From positions 33,330 to 97,329 of the forward strand of contig JAFKLG010000068.1 in the NCBI GenBank assembly GCA_017304945.1: a stretch of DNA of 64,000 bases, read 5' to 3'. Origin of the DNA: Rhodospirillales bacterium. GTDB lineage: Bacteria; Pseudomonadota; Alphaproteobacteria; Acetobacterales; Acetobacteraceae. Both the position numbers and the translations under genes were made by a program. The notes below the pieces were generated by a model that saw only the letters and a list, made by a program, of their open reading frames with translations, was not told where the DNA came from and did no database searches. Positions 34,286-44,681 of this stretch are shown here, in pieces (the first letter of the stretch is position 1; each line of letters begins with the position of its first letter).

Positions 34286-36079
34286 ATGTCGGCAGCACAG
34301 AGCCAGGCCGGACAAGCGCAGTCCGGCGCAGAAATCCTCCTCCGCGCCCTGAAGGACCAGGGCGTCGAGGTCGTATTCGGCTATCCCGGCGGCGCGGTCC
34401 TTCCGATCTACGATGCGCTGTTCAACCAGAATGCCATCCGCCACATCCTGGTCCGCCATGAGCAGGCGGCGGTGCACGCGGCCGAGGGCTATGCGCGCTC
34501 CACCGGCAAGGTGGGCTGCGTGCTGGTGACCTCCGGCCCCGGCGCCACCAATGCCGTGACCGGGCTGGTGGATGCGCTGATGGACAGCATCCCGATCGTG
34601 TGCCTGACCGGCCAGGTGCCGACGCATCTGATCGGCAACGACGCGTTCCAGGAAGCCGACACGACCGGCATCACCCGGCCCGCCACCAAGCACAACTACC
34701 TGGTGAAGCGGCCCGAGGACCTGGCGCGCGTGGTGCACGAGGCGTTCTACGTCGCCCGTAGCGGCCGGCCCGGGCCAGTGGTGATCGACCTGCCGAAGGA
34801 CATCCTGATCGGTCCCGCGCCGTATACCGAGGCGACGGTGCAGCACGCCTCCTACCGGCCGCGCACCGAACCCGATCCGGACCAGATCGCCCGCGCCGTC
34901 GCGCTGCTGAAGCAGGCGAAGCGGCCGATGGTCTACACCGGCGGCGGCGTGATCAACGCCGGCCCGGAAGCGGCCGCCGCGCTCACCGCTTTCGTGCGCG
35001 CGACCGGGTTCCCGATCACCCAGACCCTGATGGGCCTGGGCGCCTATCCCGCCTCCGACCCGCAGTTCCTCGGCATGCTGGGCATGCACGGAACCTATGA
35101 GGCGAATCTCGCGATGCATGGCTGCGACGTGATGCTCGCGATCGGCGCCCGCTTCGACGACCGCGTCACCGGCCGGCTGAACGCGTTCAGCCCGGACAGC
35201 CGCAAGATCCACATCGATATCGACGGCTCCTCGATCAACAAGAACGTGCCCGTCGAGGTGCCGATCATCGCCGATGCCGGCCGCGCGCTCGAGGCGCTGC
35301 TGGCCGCGTGGAACGCGGACCCGCGGCAGACCGACAAGCCGGCGCTCACCGCGTGGTGGCGGCAGATCGACCAGTGGCGGGAGAAGCAGTCGCTGCGCTT
35401 CACCCAGGACCCGACCAAGGGCGCGATCATCAAGCCGCAACATGCGATCCGGCGGCTGTACGAGATCAGCCGCGAGCTGGGGCGTGACACCTACATCACG
35501 ACCGAGGTCGGCCAGCACCAGATGTGGGCCGCCCAGCATTTCCCGTTCGAGAAGCCGAACCGCTGGATGACCTCCGGCGGCCTCGGCACCATGGGCTACG
35601 GCCTGCCCGCCGCCATGGGCGTGCAGATCGCGCATCCCGACGCGCTGGTGATCGACATCGCCGGCGAGGCCTCGATCCTGATGAACATCCAGGAGATGGG
35701 GACGCTCGCGCAGTACCGGTTGCCGGTGAAGGTGTTCATCCTGAACAACCAGTATATGGGGATGGTGCGGCAGTGGCAGGAGCTGCTGCACGGCAGCCGC
35801 TACTCCGAGAGCTACTCCACGGCGCTGCCCGACTTCATCAAGCTGGCGGATTCGTTCCATGCGAAAGGATTGCGCGCCGAGAGCGTGGACCAGCTCGACG
35901 ACGTGATCCGCGAAATGCTCGCCTGCCCGACCGCGGTCATCGCCGACATCGCCGTCGACCAGGCGGAGAACTGCTTCCCGATGATCCCCTCGGGCGCCGC
36001 GCACAACGAGATGCTGCTCGGTCCCGAACATGGCGCGACCAGCGCCGGGGTCACCGACGCCGGCCTCGCCCTCGTCTGA
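34286..36079 (+). CDS. ilvI: Acetolactate synthase large (catalytic) subunit
   Basis: A 597-residue ThDP- and FAD-dependent enzyme starting branched-chain amino-acid synthesis by condensing pyruvate with pyruvate or 2-oxobutyrate. The ThDP-activating glutamate is E59 in VRHEQAAVHAAEGYA; the FAD domain and the LNNQYMGMVRQWQELLHG block are typical. In the ThDP-Mg loop the sequence is IAGEASILMN: glutamate stands where most family members have aspartate (GDG/GDA). ATG at 34286 with GGGAGCCGAACC upstream is preferred over the longer open frame from 34229. ilvH follows after 105 bp. Confidence 0.96.
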   Translation: MSAAQSQAGQAQSGAEILLRALKDQGVEVVFGYPGGAVLPIYDALFNQNAIRHILVRHEQAAVHAAEGYARSTGKVGCVLVTSGPGATNAVTGLVDALMDSIPIVCLTGQVPTHLIGNDAFQEADTTGITRPATKHNYLVKRPEDLARVVHEAFYVARSGRPGPVVIDLPKDILIGPAPYTEATVQHASYRPRTEPDPDQIARAVALLKQAKRPMVYTGGGVINAGPEAAAALTAFVRATGFPITQTLMGLGAYPASDPQFLGMLGMHGTYEANLAMHGCDVMLAIGARFDDRVTGRLNAFSPDSRKIHIDIDGSSINKNVPVEVPIIADAGRALEALLAAWNADPRQTDKPALTAWWRQIDQWREKQSLRFTQDPTKGAIIKPQHAIRRLYEISRELGRDTYITTEVGQHQMWAAQHFPFEKPNRWMTSGGLGTMGYGLPAAMGVQIAHPDALVIDIAGEASILMNIQEMGTLAQYRLPVKVFILNNQYMGMVRQWQELLHGSRYSESYSTALPDFIKLADSFHAKGLRAESVDQLDDVIREMLACPTAVIADIAVDQAENCFPMIPSGAAHNEMLLGPEHGATSAGVTDAGLALV

Positions 36080-36184
36080 TCCGGAGCGTCACGCGCCGCC
36101 GCCCTGCCTGAACCTGGGCGGCGGCGCGTGGCGGCCGCCGGTTCCGCATGTTCCGCTTCCTCCCGTTCGGATCGAGTTCCCCCC

Positions 36185-36700
36185 ATGCCGATGACTGACA
36201 CGACCCAGCGCAGCGCGACCATCTCGGTGCTGGTGGACAACGAGTCCGGCGTCCTCGCGCGCGTGATCGGCCTGTTCTCCGGCCGCGGTTACAACATCGA
36301 CAGCCTGACCGTGGCGCCGGTCGACCAGGAGGGACGCCTGTCGCGCATCAACGTCGTCACCTCCGGCACCGCCATGGTGATCGAGCAGATCAAGGCTCAG
36401 CTCGACCGGCTGGTGCCGGTGCACCGGGTCGCCGACCTGACCAAGGACGGCCCGCATGTCGCCCGCGAGCTGGCGCTGGTGAAGGTGATCGGCACCGGCG
36501 AGAAGCGCGTCGAGGCGTTGCGCATCGCCGACACGTTCCGCGCCCGTGTGGTGGACACGACGATGCAGAGCTTCGTGTTCGAGTTGACCGGCGCGCCCGA
36601 CAAGATCGACGCCTTCATCGAGCTGATGCGCGATCTCGGCCTGGCCGAAGTCTCCCGCAGCGGCGTCGCCGCCCTGGCCCGCGCCACACGGGTGATATGA
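36185..36700 (+). CDS. ilvH: Acetolactate synthase small (regulatory) subunit
   Basis: A 171-residue ACT-domain protein that binds valine and regulates the catalytic subunit encoded upstream. SATISVLVDNESGVLARVIGLFSGRGYNIDSLTVAPV is the ACT fold with the effector-binding GVLARV and NIDSL segments; the C-terminal half (from LALVKVIGTGEKR) is the second regulatory domain. ATG at 36185 is used; a second ATG two codons on (36191) is equally possible. A 320-bp gap with an inverted repeat separates it from ilvC. Confidence 0.96.
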   Translation: MPMTDTTQRSATISVLVDNESGVLARVIGLFSGRGYNIDSLTVAPVDQEGRLSRINVVTSGTAMVIEQIKAQLDRLVPVHRVADLTKDGPHVARELALVKVIGTGEKRVEALRIADTFRARVVDTTMQSFVFELTGAPDKIDAFIELMRDLGLAEVSRSGVAALARATRVI

Positions 36701-36815
36701 GCGGCGCCGACGCCCGAACCGTGGCCGGCCTCCAGTCGCTCGTCATGGCCGGACGCCGCGCCATGTCGCGGCCGGCATGCCCGCTTCGTATCGTGGCAGG
36801 CGAAGGCCGCCCCTC

Positions 36816-38040
<1,225 letters not shown>

Positions 38041-38047
38041 GCGGCGA

Positions 38048-38081
38048 GCGGGTCGCGCCGGCATGTGACCGCGCGACCCGC
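38048..38081 (+). terminator. Hairpin after ilvC, possible terminator
   Basis: GCGGGTCGCG at 38048-38057 pairs exactly with CGCGACCCGC at 38072-38081 across a 14-nt loop, seven bases after the ilvC stop. There is no T run after the stem, so intrinsic termination is uncertain. Confidence 0.4.
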
Positions 38082-38185
38082 ATGTCCGCTGTTGCCCCGT
38101 CCGGCGATCGCACCGTAACGTCCCGCCGCGGCGGACCGCGCGGACGTCTCGTCCATGCGCCCTCCCAGCTCTGCCAGGAGGCGAC

Positions 38186-39163
38186 GTGCTGAACGCGTTC
38201 CGCTGCGATGGAAAGAAGCTGCATCGCCTCACCCCGCCGCTGAGCGACGACGCGCTGCAGAGCGCCGTCTGGATCGACCTCGTCGCGCCCAGCGACACGG
38301 AGGTCGAGCAGGTCGCACGGGTCTCGCACCACGCGGTGCCCACCAAGGCCGCGCTGTCCGAGATCGAGACCTCGTCCCGCCTGAACTTCGAAGAGGACGT
38401 CTTCGTGCTGTCGATGCCGCTGATCGCGCGCGACGAGGACAATCTGCGCGGGGTCCCGGCCGGCTTCATCCTGTCGCGGGAACGGCTGATCACGATCCGC
38501 TTCGCCCCGCATCTCGTGTTCGACCGCTACGCCGAAAAACAGGTCGCCAATGGCGGCGGCGAACGCGGCGGCATGCATCTGTTCGTCGGCCTGATGGAGG
38601 CGCTGGTCGACCGCTTCGCCGACGGTCTCGAGCAGTTGCGCGCCGAGATGGACGGTATTTCCAGCCGGATCTTCGGCGCCAACCTGCGCCGGTCGAACCG
38701 GCAGGAAGACATGCTGCTGCGCGAAACCCTGCGCGCGCTGGGCCGGGTTGGCGACACCATCTCGCTGATCCGGGACTCGCAGGTCGCCGCCGCGCGCATC
38801 ATCCCCTATGTCGCGCGCAGCGGCGTCGACTGGTTGCCGCCCGAACTGAAGCAGCGGCTGCGCATCCTGCGGCAGGACGTGGACTCGCTCAGCGACTTCG
38901 ACACGCACCTGAACGACAAGCTGCAATTCCTGCTGGACGCCACGCTGGGCTTCATCAACATCGCGCAGAACAACGTGATGAAGGTGATGACCGTCGCCTC
39001 GGTGGCCGGCATCCCGCCGGTGCTGATCGCCGGCATCTACGGCATGAACTTCAAGAACATGCCGGAGCTGGACTGGAGCTGGGGCTATCCGTACAGCCTG
39101 GTCGCGATCGCCATCAGCACGCTGATCCCGCTCGCCTGGTTCAAGTGGCGGGACTGGATCTGA
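38186..39163 (+). CDS. corA: CorA family magnesium/divalent cation transporter
   Basis: A 325-residue pentameric inner-membrane channel for Mg2+ (or Ni/Co/Zn). A large N-terminal cytoplasmic domain precedes two C-terminal transmembrane helices; the selectivity motif GMN is in the loop YGMNFKNMPE after the first helix (VASVAGIPPVLIAGI), and the second helix is followed by a short basic tail ending WFKWRDWI. The start is GTG at 38186, supported by CAGGAGGCGAC directly upstream. It is preceded by 145 bp with the ilvC hairpin. Confidence 0.93.
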   Translation: MLNAFRCDGKKLHRLTPPLSDDALQSAVWIDLVAPSDTEVEQVARVSHHAVPTKAALSEIETSSRLNFEEDVFVLSMPLIARDEDNLRGVPAGFILSRERLITIRFAPHLVFDRYAEKQVANGGGERGGMHLFVGLMEALVDRFADGLEQLRAEMDGISSRIFGANLRRSNRQEDMLLRETLRALGRVGDTISLIRDSQVAAARIIPYVARSGVDWLPPELKQRLRILRQDVDSLSDFDTHLNDKLQFLLDATLGFINIAQNNVMKVMTVASVAGIPPVLIAGIYGMNFKNMPELDWSWGYPYSLVAIAISTLIPLAWFKWRDWI

Positions 39164-39208
39164 CGCGACGCGGACGGACCGGCGTCCGGCCGGGGTGAGG
39201 CGCGCGGG

Positions 39209-40114
39209 TCACCTGGGAAGCGTCGCGATCGCGGCCTTCAGTCCCGGCAACGCGAAATCGAAGAAGGCGCGCAGCTTCAGCGGCACCAGCGGCAGGCCCG
39301 CATGGACCAGATGGACCGGGATCGCCTCGGGCACGTAGTCGCGCAGGATCGGAACCAGCCGTCCGTCGCGGATCGCCTCCGCCGATTGATAGGACATCAG
39401 GCGGGCGATCCCCAGCCCGCTCGCCGCCGCCTCGATCAGCGCCTCGGCGGTGTTGACGCCGAGGCGTGGGCGGAAATCGACCGGACCGCTGTCGGGGCCC
39501 GGCGCGAATCTCCAACTGCGTGACGTCTGCAGCCCCTCGAAGGCCAGGCATGCGTGGTGGGCGAGTTCGGCCGGCGTGGTCGGCGCCCCGTGTGCGGCGA
39601 GATAGGCGGGGCTGGCGCAGGTGACCCGATGCACCTCGCCGATGCGCAGCGCGACCAGCCCGCTATCGGGAAGCCGCCCCAGGCGCACGGCGACGTCCAC
39701 ATGGTTGTCGATCAGGTCGACCACGGCGTCGGTAAGCACGAGCCGCACGTCGACCCGCGGATAGGCGTGCAGGAACGCCAGCACGACCGGCAGCACGTGC
39801 AGCCTGCCGAACGCGATCGGAGCGGTGACCAGGAGGTCGCCGCGTGGCTCGCGATACTCCCCGGCGGCGGACCGTTCGGCCTCCTCCAGATCGGCCATGA
39901 TCCGCCGGCTCGCCTGCACGAAGGCCTGGCCCGCATCGGTCAGCAGCAGCTTGCGGTTCGTGCGCACCAGGAGCTGGGTGCCGAGATGGGCTTCCAGCTC
40001 CGAGACCTTGCGGCTCACGGTGGGCAGCGGCATGCGCAGGGCGCGGGATGCGGCGGTCAGGCTGCCGCCATCGACGGCGGCGAGCAGGGTGCGGATCGCC
40101 TCGAAACGGTCCAC
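39209..40114 (-). CDS. LysR family transcriptional regulator
   Basis: A 301-residue LysR-type regulator. The N-terminal winged helix (residues 1-60, LLAAVDGGSLTAASRALRMPLPTVSRKVSELEAHLGTQLL in overlapping parts) is followed by a periplasmic-binding-like effector domain from about residue 90. The subgroup resembles the many alphaproteobacterial regulators that control one divergent gene, here the GlcG/HbpS-type gene 115 bp away. Start is GTG at 40114. Confidence 0.92.
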   Translation of the reverse strand: MDRFEAIRTLLAAVDGGSLTAASRALRMPLPTVSRKVSELEAHLGTQLLVRTNRKLLLTDAGQAFVQASRRIMADLEEAERSAAGEYREPRGDLLVTAPIAFGRLHVLPVVLAFLHAYPRVDVRLVLTDAVVDLIDNHVDVAVRLGRLPDSGLVALRIGEVHRVTCASPAYLAAHGAPTTPAELAHHACLAFEGLQTSRSWRFAPGPDSGPVDFRPRLGVNTAEALIEAAASGLGIARLMSYQSAEAIRDGRLVPILRDYVPEAIPVHLVHAGLPLVPLKLRAFFDFALPGLKAAIATLPR

Positions 40115-40118
40115 GTGG

Positions 40119-40133
40119 TTCCAACCAATGGAA
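40119..40133. promoter_or_regulatory. Possible LysR operator
   Basis: TTCC-N7-GGAA, an interrupted palindrome fitting the T-N11-A LysR box, lies in the 114-bp gap between the regulator and its divergent neighbour; a second TTCCAGAAC half-palindrome follows at about 40141. Placement fits autoregulation and target control but is not proven. Confidence 0.4.
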
Positions 40134-40228
40134 GTCTGGGTTCCAGAACTAGCGGATACAGCTTTTCGGCGGAAGCACTTACCTCAGGGCCACGGCAATT
40201 CCGCCGCGATTGAACGAGGGTTCCGCCG

Positions 40229-40825
40229 ATGTCCCGCAGCGCCACGCCCAGCCGCATTGCCGGCGACATCCCACGCCGGCTCCGGTCTGTCGGTTTCGGC
40301 GGGATCGTGCGCATGGCCGCCGGCTCGCTGGCCGGCGCGCTCGCCTCTCCGGCCGCGGCGCAGGTGCAGGCGCATGATCGCACCCTGCCGCTCGACCTCG
40401 CCGTCGAGGCGGCGCGCGAGGCGGTTCGCGTCTGTGCCACCCACGACTGGCCGGTCTCGGCGGCCGTGGTCGATGCCGAGGGCGTGGTGCGGGTTCAGCT
40501 CAAGGGTGACCGCTCCACCATTCACACGCGCGATTCCAGCTTCCGCAAGGCCTATACCCAGATCACGCTGGGCCCGGTGTTCGGCTTCGACCGGCTGAGC
40601 GAGGGGGTCGCGGCGTTCCGCGCCAACCCGAACGGGCCGGCGCTGGCGAGCCTGCCCGACGTGCTGCTGCTCGCGGGTGCCGTGGCGGTGAAGGTCGATG
40701 GCGAGCCGATCGCGGCGATCGGGGTCGGCGGCGCGCCCGGCGGCGACAAGGACGAAGCCTGGGCGGCGGCGGGCCTGGCGAAGATCGCCGACCAGCTGAC
40801 GTCGGTGCCTAGGGCGCGACCGTGA
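40229..40825 (+). CDS. GlcG/HbpS family heme-binding-like protein, exported
   Basis: A 198-residue protein. An Ala-rich hydrophobic stretch (RMAAGSLAGALASPAAAQVQA) ending near residue 48 looks like a signal peptide, with an unusually long N-terminal extension; an ATG at 40313 would start directly at that signal. The mature part has the DUF336 fold blocks AAREAVRVCATHDWPVSAAVVDAEGV and the C-terminal GVGGAPGGDKDEAWAAAGL. Members include HbpS heme sensors and GlcG; the role here is unknown. Divergent from the LysR gene, its probable regulator. Confidence 0.78.
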   Translation: MSRSATPSRIAGDIPRRLRSVGFGGIVRMAAGSLAGALASPAAAQVQAHDRTLPLDLAVEAAREAVRVCATHDWPVSAAVVDAEGVVRVQLKGDRSTIHTRDSSFRKAYTQITLGPVFGFDRLSEGVAAFRANPNGPALASLPDVLLLAGAVAVKVDGEPIAAIGVGGAPGGDKDEAWAAAGLAKIADQLTSVPRARP

Positions 40826-40980
40826 GGACGCGCGCGGCCCTGGCCCGCAAGCCTGGCCGCGCTGGCTACGGAGGCCCGGCGCAGGCGATCGCGGCGCCGC
40901 GCGACGTGCAGGAAATGCGATCGTAGGCATGACGAGTCACCGGACCGGTGCTCTGGTCCGCTTCGAGATGGATGACGCAC

Positions 40981-41607
40981 ATGGCAACCCCCACCAGCGA
41001 CATCGCCTTCACGCCGGCCGTGAAGGCCGTGCAGACACGCCGCGGCTCGCGTGACCGCTACCGCCCGATGGAGGAGCGGGGTGGCTTCCGCTCCGCGATC
41101 GACGACCGGCTGACCGAGGCGCTGACCGAGGCCAACAGCGCCTATCTGGTCACCGCCAGCGCCGACGGGCAGCCTTATGCGCAGCACCGCGGCGGTCCGC
41201 CCGGCTTCATCCGCATCCTCGACGAGAAGACGATCGGGTTCGCCGATTATGTCGGCAACCACCAGTACATCTCGACCGGCAACCTGTCGGAAAACCCGAA
41301 GGCGTTCCTGTTCCTGATGGACTACGCGCGGCGCCGGCGGGTGAAGATCTGGGGCCGCGCGCGGGTGGTGGAGGGCGACGCGGCGCTCAACGCACGCCTG
41401 ATGCCGATGGGCTACCGCGCGCAGGCGGAAGCGGCGATCCTGTTCGAGATCATCGCCTGGGACCTGAACTGCCCGCAGCACATTCCGCAGAAATTCGATG
41501 CGGCCGACGTTGCCGCGGCGATCCAGGTCAGGGACGCGCGGATCGCGGACCTCGAGGCCGAGCTGGCCGCCCAGAAGGCGCAAAATGCAAAGGAGCGACA
41601 AGCATGA
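40981..41607 (+). CDS. Pyridoxamine 5'-phosphate oxidase family FMN-binding protein
   Basis: A 208-residue split-barrel flavoprotein-like protein. [21 protein letters not shown] and [49 protein letters not shown] in overlapping parts are the FMN-binding and dimer blocks of the PPOX-like fold; the last 25 residues form an Ala/Glu-rich coil. The family reduces flavins or detoxifies electrophiles, with no specific reaction known. ATG at 40981 (another at 40972). It overlaps the NTF2-like gene by 4 bp (ATGA), so both are made together. Confidence 0.82.
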   Translation: MATPTSDIAFTPAVKAVQTRRGSRDRYRPMEERGGFRSAIDDRLTEALTEANSAYLVTASADGQPYAQHRGGPPGFIRILDEKTIGFADYVGNHQYISTGNLSENPKAFLFLMDYARRRRVKIWGRARVVEGDAALNARLMPMGYRAQAEAAILFEIIAWDLNCPQHIPQKFDAADVAAAIQVRDARIADLEAELAAQKAQNAKERQA

Positions 41608-42068
41608 GCCGTCCGCCGCTGCCCCCGTTCACCGACCAGACCGCCGCCGAGAAGGCGCGGCTGGCCGAGGATGCCTGGAACAGCCGCGACCCGGCGCGCG
41701 TCGCCCTGGCCTATACGCCCGACAGCCGGTGGCGGAACCGCGCCGAGTTCGTCACCGGCCGCGCCGAGATCGAGGCCTTCCTCGCCCGCAAATGGGCGCG
41801 CGAGCTCGACTACCGGCTGATCAAGGAAGTCTGGACGCATGCCGGCAACCGCATCGCCGTGCGCTTCGCCTACGAGTACCACGACGACAGCGGGACCTGG
41901 TTCCGCGCCTACGGCAACGAGAACTGGCAGTTCGACGCGGACGGGCTGATGGAGCGTCGCATCGCCAGCATCAACGAACATCCGATCGCCGAACCCGACC
42001 GCCTGTTCCGCTGGCCGCTCGGCCGCCGGCCGGACGACCACCCCGGCCTCAACGACCTGGGCCTGTAA
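41604..42068 (+). CDS. DUF1348 / NTF2-like family protein
   Basis: A 154-residue protein of the nuclear-transport-factor-2-like cone fold (DUF1348). [26 protein letters not shown] and [33 protein letters not shown] in overlapping parts are diagnostic; the C-terminus is the typical [17 protein letters not shown]. The family is uncharacterised but common beside FMN-oxidase genes. Translationally coupled to the preceding gene. Confidence 0.86.
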   Translation: MSRPPLPPFTDQTAAEKARLAEDAWNSRDPARVALAYTPDSRWRNRAEFVTGRAEIEAFLARKWARELDYRLIKEVWTHAGNRIAVRFAYEYHDDSGTWFRAYGNENWQFDADGLMERRIASINEHPIAEPDRLFRWPLGRRPDDHPGLNDLGL

Positions 42069-42100
42069 GGCAGGCCGCGGCGAGCGCCGCGACGGCGCGC

Positions 42101-42166
42101 GACGTTACAGCGCGCGCCGGCGCGTGACGTTACACCGCGCGCCAGTGTGTGACGTTACAGCGCGCC
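42101..42166. repeat. 25-bp tandem repeat overlapping the argG stop codon
   Basis: Two full 25-bp units at 42101-42125 and 42126-42150, each starting GACGTTACA, and a third partial unit at 42151-42166. Read on the minus strand, each unit includes the end of argG in the form GCGCGCTGTAACGTC or a one-base variant; the third copy contains the real argG stop (42155-42157). The downstream copies lie in non-coding sequence. Confidence 0.85.
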
Positions 42167-43384
42167 GCCGCGGCGGCCCGCCATGGCACCCAGCCGCAGC
42201 CGCAGCGCGTTCAGCTTGATGAAGCCCTGGGCATCGAACTGGTCGTAGGCGCCCTGGTCCTCCTCGAACGTCACATGCTTCATCGAATACAGGCTGTTCG
42301 GGCTCTCGCGGCCGATGCAGGTGACGTTGCCCTTGTAGAGCTTCATCCGCACCCGGCCGCTGACGCTCTTCTGGCTCTCGTCGATCAGCGCCTGCAGCAT
42401 GCGCCGCTCCGGGCTGAACCAGAACCCGTTGTAGATCAGCTCCGCGTAGCGCGGCATCAGGCTGTCCTTCAGATGCGCCGCCTCGCGATCGAGCGTGATG
42501 CTCTCGATCCCCCGATGCGCCGCCAGCAGGATGGTGCCGCCCGGCGTCTCGTACACGCCGCGCGACTTCATGCCGACGAAGCGGTTCTCGACCAGGTCGA
42601 GCCGGCCGATGCCGTTGGCCTTGCCCAGTTCGTTGAGCCGCGTCAGCAGCGCCGCCGGGGAGAGGCGCACGCCGTCGATCGCGACCGGATCGCCATGCTC
42701 GAAATCCATCGAGATCACGGTCGCCCGGTCGGGCGCGTCCTCGGGGCGGATGGTGCGCTGGTAGACGATCTCGTCCGCCTCGACCGCGGGATCCTCGAGG
42801 ATCTTCCCCTCCGAGGAGGAGTGCAGCAGGTTCGCGTCCACCGAGAACGGCGCCTCGCCCCGCTTGTCCTTGGCGATCGGGATCTGGTTCGCCTCGGCGA
42901 ATTCCAGCAGCTTGGTGCGGCTGGTCAGGTCCCATTCGCGCCAGGGGGCGATGATCTTGATGTCGGGCTTCAGCGCGTAATAGCTCAGCTCGAAGCGGAC
43001 CTGGTCGTTGCCCTTGCCGGTCGCGCCATGCGCCACCGCATCGGCGCCCACCTGTTCGGCGATCTCGATCTGGCGCTGCGCGATCAGCGGCCGCGCGATC
43101 GAGGTGCCCAGCAGGTACTGCCCCTCATACAGCGCGTTGGCGCGGAACATCGGGAAGACGAAGTCCTTCACGAAGGTCTCGCGCAGGTCGTCGACGAAGA
43201 TCTCCTTGATGCCGAACATCTCCGCCTTCTTGCGGGCGGGCTCCAGCTCCTCCCCCTGGCCGAGATCGGCGGTGAAGGTGACGACCTCACACTTGTAGGT
43301 CACCTGCAGCCAGCGCAGGATCACGCTGGTGTCCAGCCCGCCGGAATAGGCGAGCACGACCTTCTTCACATCCTTCACGCGCAT
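42155..43384 (-). CDS. argG: Argininosuccinate synthase
   Basis: A 409-residue ATP-dependent ligase joining citrulline and aspartate in arginine synthesis. The N-type ATP pyrophosphatase motif AYSGGLDTS is at residues 12-20; [23 protein letters not shown] and the C-terminal [18 protein letters not shown] block are conserved. ATG at 43384 follows GGAGGTACCGCGGTC. The gene end lies inside a tandem repeat. Divergent from the BKACE gene, 146 bp away. Confidence 0.97.
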   Translation of the reverse strand: MRVKDVKKVVLAYSGGLDTSVILRWLQVTYKCEVVTFTADLGQGEELEPARKKAEMFGIKEIFVDDLRETFVKDFVFPMFRANALYEGQYLLGTSIARPLIAQRQIEIAEQVGADAVAHGATGKGNDQVRFELSYYALKPDIKIIAPWREWDLTSRTKLLEFAEANQIPIAKDKRGEAPFSVDANLLHSSSEGKILEDPAVEADEIVYQRTIRPEDAPDRATVISMDFEHGDPVAIDGVRLSPAALLTRLNELGKANGIGRLDLVENRFVGMKSRGVYETPGGTILLAAHRGIESITLDREAAHLKDSLMPRYAELIYNGFWFSPERRMLQALIDESQKSVSGRVRMKLYKGNVTCIGRESPNSLYSMKHVTFEEDQGAYDQFDAQGFIKLNALRLRLGAMAGRRGGAL

Positions 43385-43530
43385 GACCGCGGTACCTCCG
43401 CTTTTCCGGCCGGGAGGTAGCGCCGCCGGTGGCCGTTGCGCAAGCCGCCGGGTCGGCCAGGAGGGCTCTTTGCGGGGATCGGGACCCTGGTGCACAGTCC
43501 GGCGCATCGTAGCCAACCGGGGACGTCACC

Positions 43531-44457
43531 ATGGCCAAGGTCATCATCAGTTGCGCCGTGACGGGCGCCATCCACACCCCCAGCATGTCGGACTACCTGC
43601 CGATCACGCCGGAGCAGATCGCGCAGTCGTCGATCGAGGCGGCGGAGGCGGGGGCCGCCATCATCCATTTGCATGCGCGCAACCCGGTCGACGGCTCGCC
43701 CACGCCGGATCCGTCGGTGTTCATGCAGTTCCTGCCGCGGATCAAGCAGAACACCGACGCGGTGATCAACATCACCACCGGCGGCGGGCTGACCATGACG
43801 CTGGACGAACGGCTGGAGGCGCCGCTGCTGGCCAAGCCGGAGATGTGCAGCCTCAACATGGGCAGCATGAACTTCAACATCTCCCGCGCGGGCGACCGCA
43901 TCCAGAAATGGAAGTTCCCCTGGGAGAAGCCCTACCTCGACAACACCGACAACTTCATCTTCCGCAACACCTTCAAGGACATCGAGGGCATCGTCGAGCG
44001 GCTGGGCAAGGGCCACGGCACAAGGTTCGAGTTCGAGTGCTACGATATCGGCCACCTCTACAACCTGGCCTACATGCTGGACCGCAAGGTGGTGGAGGGT
44101 CCGCTGTTCGTGCAGTCGATCTTCGGCATCCTGGGCGGCATCGGCGCGGAGCCGCGCAACCTGCTGTTCGCCAAGGAGACGGCCGACCGGCTGTTCGGCG
44201 ACCAGTATGTGTGGTCGGTGCTGGCCGCCGGGCGTCACCAGATGGCGTTCACCACCATGGCCGGGATCAACGGCGGCAACGTGCGGGTGGGGCTGGAGGA
44301 CAGCCTGTATATCGGCAAGGGCCAGCTCGCGAAGTCGAACGCCGAACAGGTCGCCAAGATCCGCCGCATCCTGGAGGACCTGAGCCTGGAGATCGCGACG
44401 CCGGCCGAGGCGCGTGAGATCCTGAAGCTGAAGGGCGGCGACATGGTCGGGTTCTGA
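43531..44457 (+). CDS. Beta-keto acid cleavage enzyme (BKACE, DUF849 family)
   Basis: A 308-residue zinc enzyme of the BKACE family, which cleaves 3-keto acids with acetyl-CoA (as Kce does with 3-keto-5-aminohexanoate). Zinc histidines H46 and H48 are in IIHLHARNP; ITTGGGLTMT, FECYDIGHLYNLAYM and GNVRVGLEDSLYIGKG are the remaining family blocks. The substrate is not predictable by eye; carnitine-derived and lysine-derived keto acids are common in relatives. ATG at 43531 follows GGGGACGTCACC. Divergent from argG. Confidence 0.9.
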   Translation: MAKVIISCAVTGAIHTPSMSDYLPITPEQIAQSSIEAAEAGAAIIHLHARNPVDGSPTPDPSVFMQFLPRIKQNTDAVINITTGGGLTMTLDERLEAPLLAKPEMCSLNMGSMNFNISRAGDRIQKWKFPWEKPYLDNTDNFIFRNTFKDIEGIVERLGKGHGTRFEFECYDIGHLYNLAYMLDRKVVEGPLFVQSIFGILGGIGAEPRNLLFAKETADRLFGDQYVWSVLAAGRHQMAFTTMAGINGGNVRVGLEDSLYIGKGQLAKSNAEQVAKIRRILEDLSLEIATPAEAREILKLKGGDMVGF

Positions 44458-44681
44458 CCCGGGGGCACGCCCGCAACAGGTGCTGAACCGGGCCGCTCGG
44501 CGGTCCGGTCACGCCTGCGCGCCGGTGCGGTTCGCGTGGACTGGAACAGGCTCTGCAAGTCTCTGACCAGAGGGCGTGAGTCGCGCCTCCCAGGCGGCCC
44601 TGGTCGTCGGCGGCAACCTGCTGGTCGGCCCGCTCTTGGCCCGCCACGCGTAGCGCCGCCTGACGAGCCAAGGCCGGTGGC

